Assembly (NCBI GenBank): GCA_002441265.1
Contig: DJVQ01000059.1
Location: 3,420 to 17,029, forward strand
Length of the DNA: 13,610 nt
Reading direction: 5' to 3'
Source of the DNA: Syntrophaceae bacterium UBA6252
GTDB taxonomy: Bacteria; Desulfobacterota; Syntrophia; Syntrophales; UBA6807
Shown: in pieces, positions 12,730 to 13,610 of the stretch
Layout of the letters: each line of letters starts with the position of its first letter
How positions within the stretch are numbered: position 1 is the stretch's first letter
Program-made: the position numbers and the translations under genes
Notes under the pieces: model-generated
The model's input: the letters and a program-made list of their open reading frames with translations, nothing else
Databases searched by the model: none
What the model was told of the DNA's origin: nothing

Positions 12730-13610
12730 CTATTCATCCTGATATTCCGAGTACAGTTCAAGGATGGATTTCTGTATGTTCTTGTAGCTGATGGTGCCGG
12801 CGAAACCGCCGTTGTCGTCCAGAACCGGAAAGCTTGCCAGATCATGCAGGAGCATGGCCGACAGGGCGTCACGAAGAGGCTCCCTGACGCCCAGTTCCTC
12901 CGGAAACTTCTCCGCCAGCGCCTCCAGGTTCCCCCTTTCGAATTTCAGATGCTTCCGGGAAACGAAGCCAAGAACCCTGTTTCCTCTCAGGACGATCAAA
13001 TGGGCGAAGTTGTTGTCTTCAATAAACTTGAGGGCCTCCATCGCCGTCATGTCCGCCCGGGCCAGATTCCGGGGTTCCCGGTTCATGGCATCCTTCACTC
13101 TGAGCAATCCCAGGGCCTTGAGCGCCCTGTCCGCACCGACGAAATCCGACACGAAGCTGTCGGCGGGCCTCATGAGAATGATTTCCGGCGTGTCGAACTG
13201 GACGAGTCTCCCCTCTCTGAAGATCGCGATCTTGTCGGCCATTTTGATCGCTTCGTGAATGTCGTGAGAAACAAAGGCGATGGTTTTCCTGAGCTGTGCC
13301 TGAAGCCTGAGAAATTCATCCTGGATCTGGTCCCGGTTGATGGGATCGATGGCCCCGAATGGCTCATCCATGAGGAGAATGTCCGGATCGGCGGCTAGGG
13401 CCCTGGCCACGCCGACACGCTGCTGCTGGCCGCCGGAAAGCTCAACGGGGTATCGGTTCCGGTAAACCCCGGGTTCCAGCTTCACGAGGCTCAGAAGTTC
13501 GTCGATGCGGGCATCGATTTTCTTTTTGTCCCACTTCAACATGCGGGGAACGATGGCAATGTTGCCCGCGATGGTCTTGTTGGGAAACAGGCCGATCTGC
13601 TGGATCACAT
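12730..13610 (-). CDS. osmoprotectant ABC transporter ATPase with tandem CBS domains (partial, 5' end outside)
   Basis: The last roughly 293 residues of an OpuCA/ProV-type ATPase; Walker A and the start codon lie beyond the right edge. Visible are the Q-loop region (VIQQIGLFPNKTIAGN), the ABC signature LSGGQQQR, Walker B ILLMDEP with the following Glu, and the H-loop FVSHD. Two CBS domains follow the nucleotide-binding domain: one from VKDAMNREPRNLARADMTA to LGFVSRKHL, the other from VREPLRDALSAMLLHDLASF to GTISYKNIQ. In OpuA/OpuC transporters CBS pairs act in sensing ionic strength or cyclic-di-AMP, so transport is likely gated by osmotic state. It is the first visible gene of the leftward operon; the promoter is not in the window. 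Confidence 0.94.
   Translation of the reverse strand, partial: VIQQIGLFPNKTIAGNIAIVPRMLKWDKKKIDARIDELLSLVKLEPGVYRNRYPVELSGGQQQRVGVARALAADPDILLMDEPFGAIDPINRDQIQDEFLRLQAQLRKTIAFVSHDIHEAIKMADKIAIFREGRLVQFDTPEIILMRPADSFVSDFVGADRALKALGLLRVKDAMNREPRNLARADMTAMEALKFIEDNNFAHLIVLRGNRVLGFVSRKHLKFERGNLEALAEKFPEELGVREPLRDALSAMLLHDLASFPVLDDNGGFAGTISYKNIQKSILELYSEYQDE

Noticed and set aside
1..13610. Mobile elements, CRISPR arrays, tRNA genes, defence systems
   Set aside because: No transposase, integrase, regular direct repeats, tRNA-like cloverleaf or known defence domain could be recognised on either strand.

Overview
The window is GC-rich bacterial chromosome. It holds eleven protein genes with a real Shine-Dalgarno or coupled start (one cut by the right edge), and I see no tRNA, rRNA, CRISPR array, transposon or prophage gene. 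The gene mix suggests a Gram-negative, probably anaerobic, acyl-CoA-degrading bacterium such as a Desulfobacterota/Syntrophales-like deltaproteobacterium: an outer-membrane-type lipoprotein, a cytoplasmic PAS kinase, a diguanylate cyclase, CoA-ester enzymes and an osmoprotectant importer. The lineage is an inference from gene content and style, not from a marker gene.

Left part (276-6779, all + strand). A candidate promoter precedes an MBL-fold hydrolase with a C-terminal winged helix. It is followed at once by a PAS/HisKA_3 histidine kinase and a NarL/LuxR-type response regulator, which overlap by ATGA. After 175 bases come three CoA-ester enzymes: a MaoC-type hydratase, a methylcrotonyl-CoA-carboxylase-like carboxyltransferase, and an HMG-CoA-lyase-like TIM-barrel protein. 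In outline this resembles a carboxylase/hydratase/lyase route such as leucine catabolism. However, no biotin carboxylase or biotin carrier is present, and the lyase homologue has lost the family's catalytic cysteine, so the true substrate is open.

Middle part (6784-10348). A small exported CGDC protein (- strand) converges on the lyase gene. Next is a 554-base stretch without a believable protein gene. It contains a TTGACA promoter, several hairpins and a strong intrinsic terminator, all on the + strand, which is the layout of a roughly 350-nt small RNA. It is rich in GGA on that strand (17 GGA against 7 TCC). Facing it on the - strand are a GAF-GGDEF diguanylate cyclase and a CsgG-like lipoprotein with a PEGA domain. 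These two genes have promoters sharing an identical 9-N8-9 base pattern, and their leaders carry GGA motifs, two of them in hairpin loops. A CsrA/RsmA-type control circuit (RNA sponge plus targets) is the most interesting hypothesis here. It is unproven.

Right part (10349-13610, all - strand). An OpuC/ProU-family osmoprotectant ABC operon is transcribed leftwards: ATPase with two CBS domains (5' end outside the window), permease, permease (ATGA overlap) and substrate-binding protein. A perfect 8-bp hairpin separates the last permease from the binding-protein gene.
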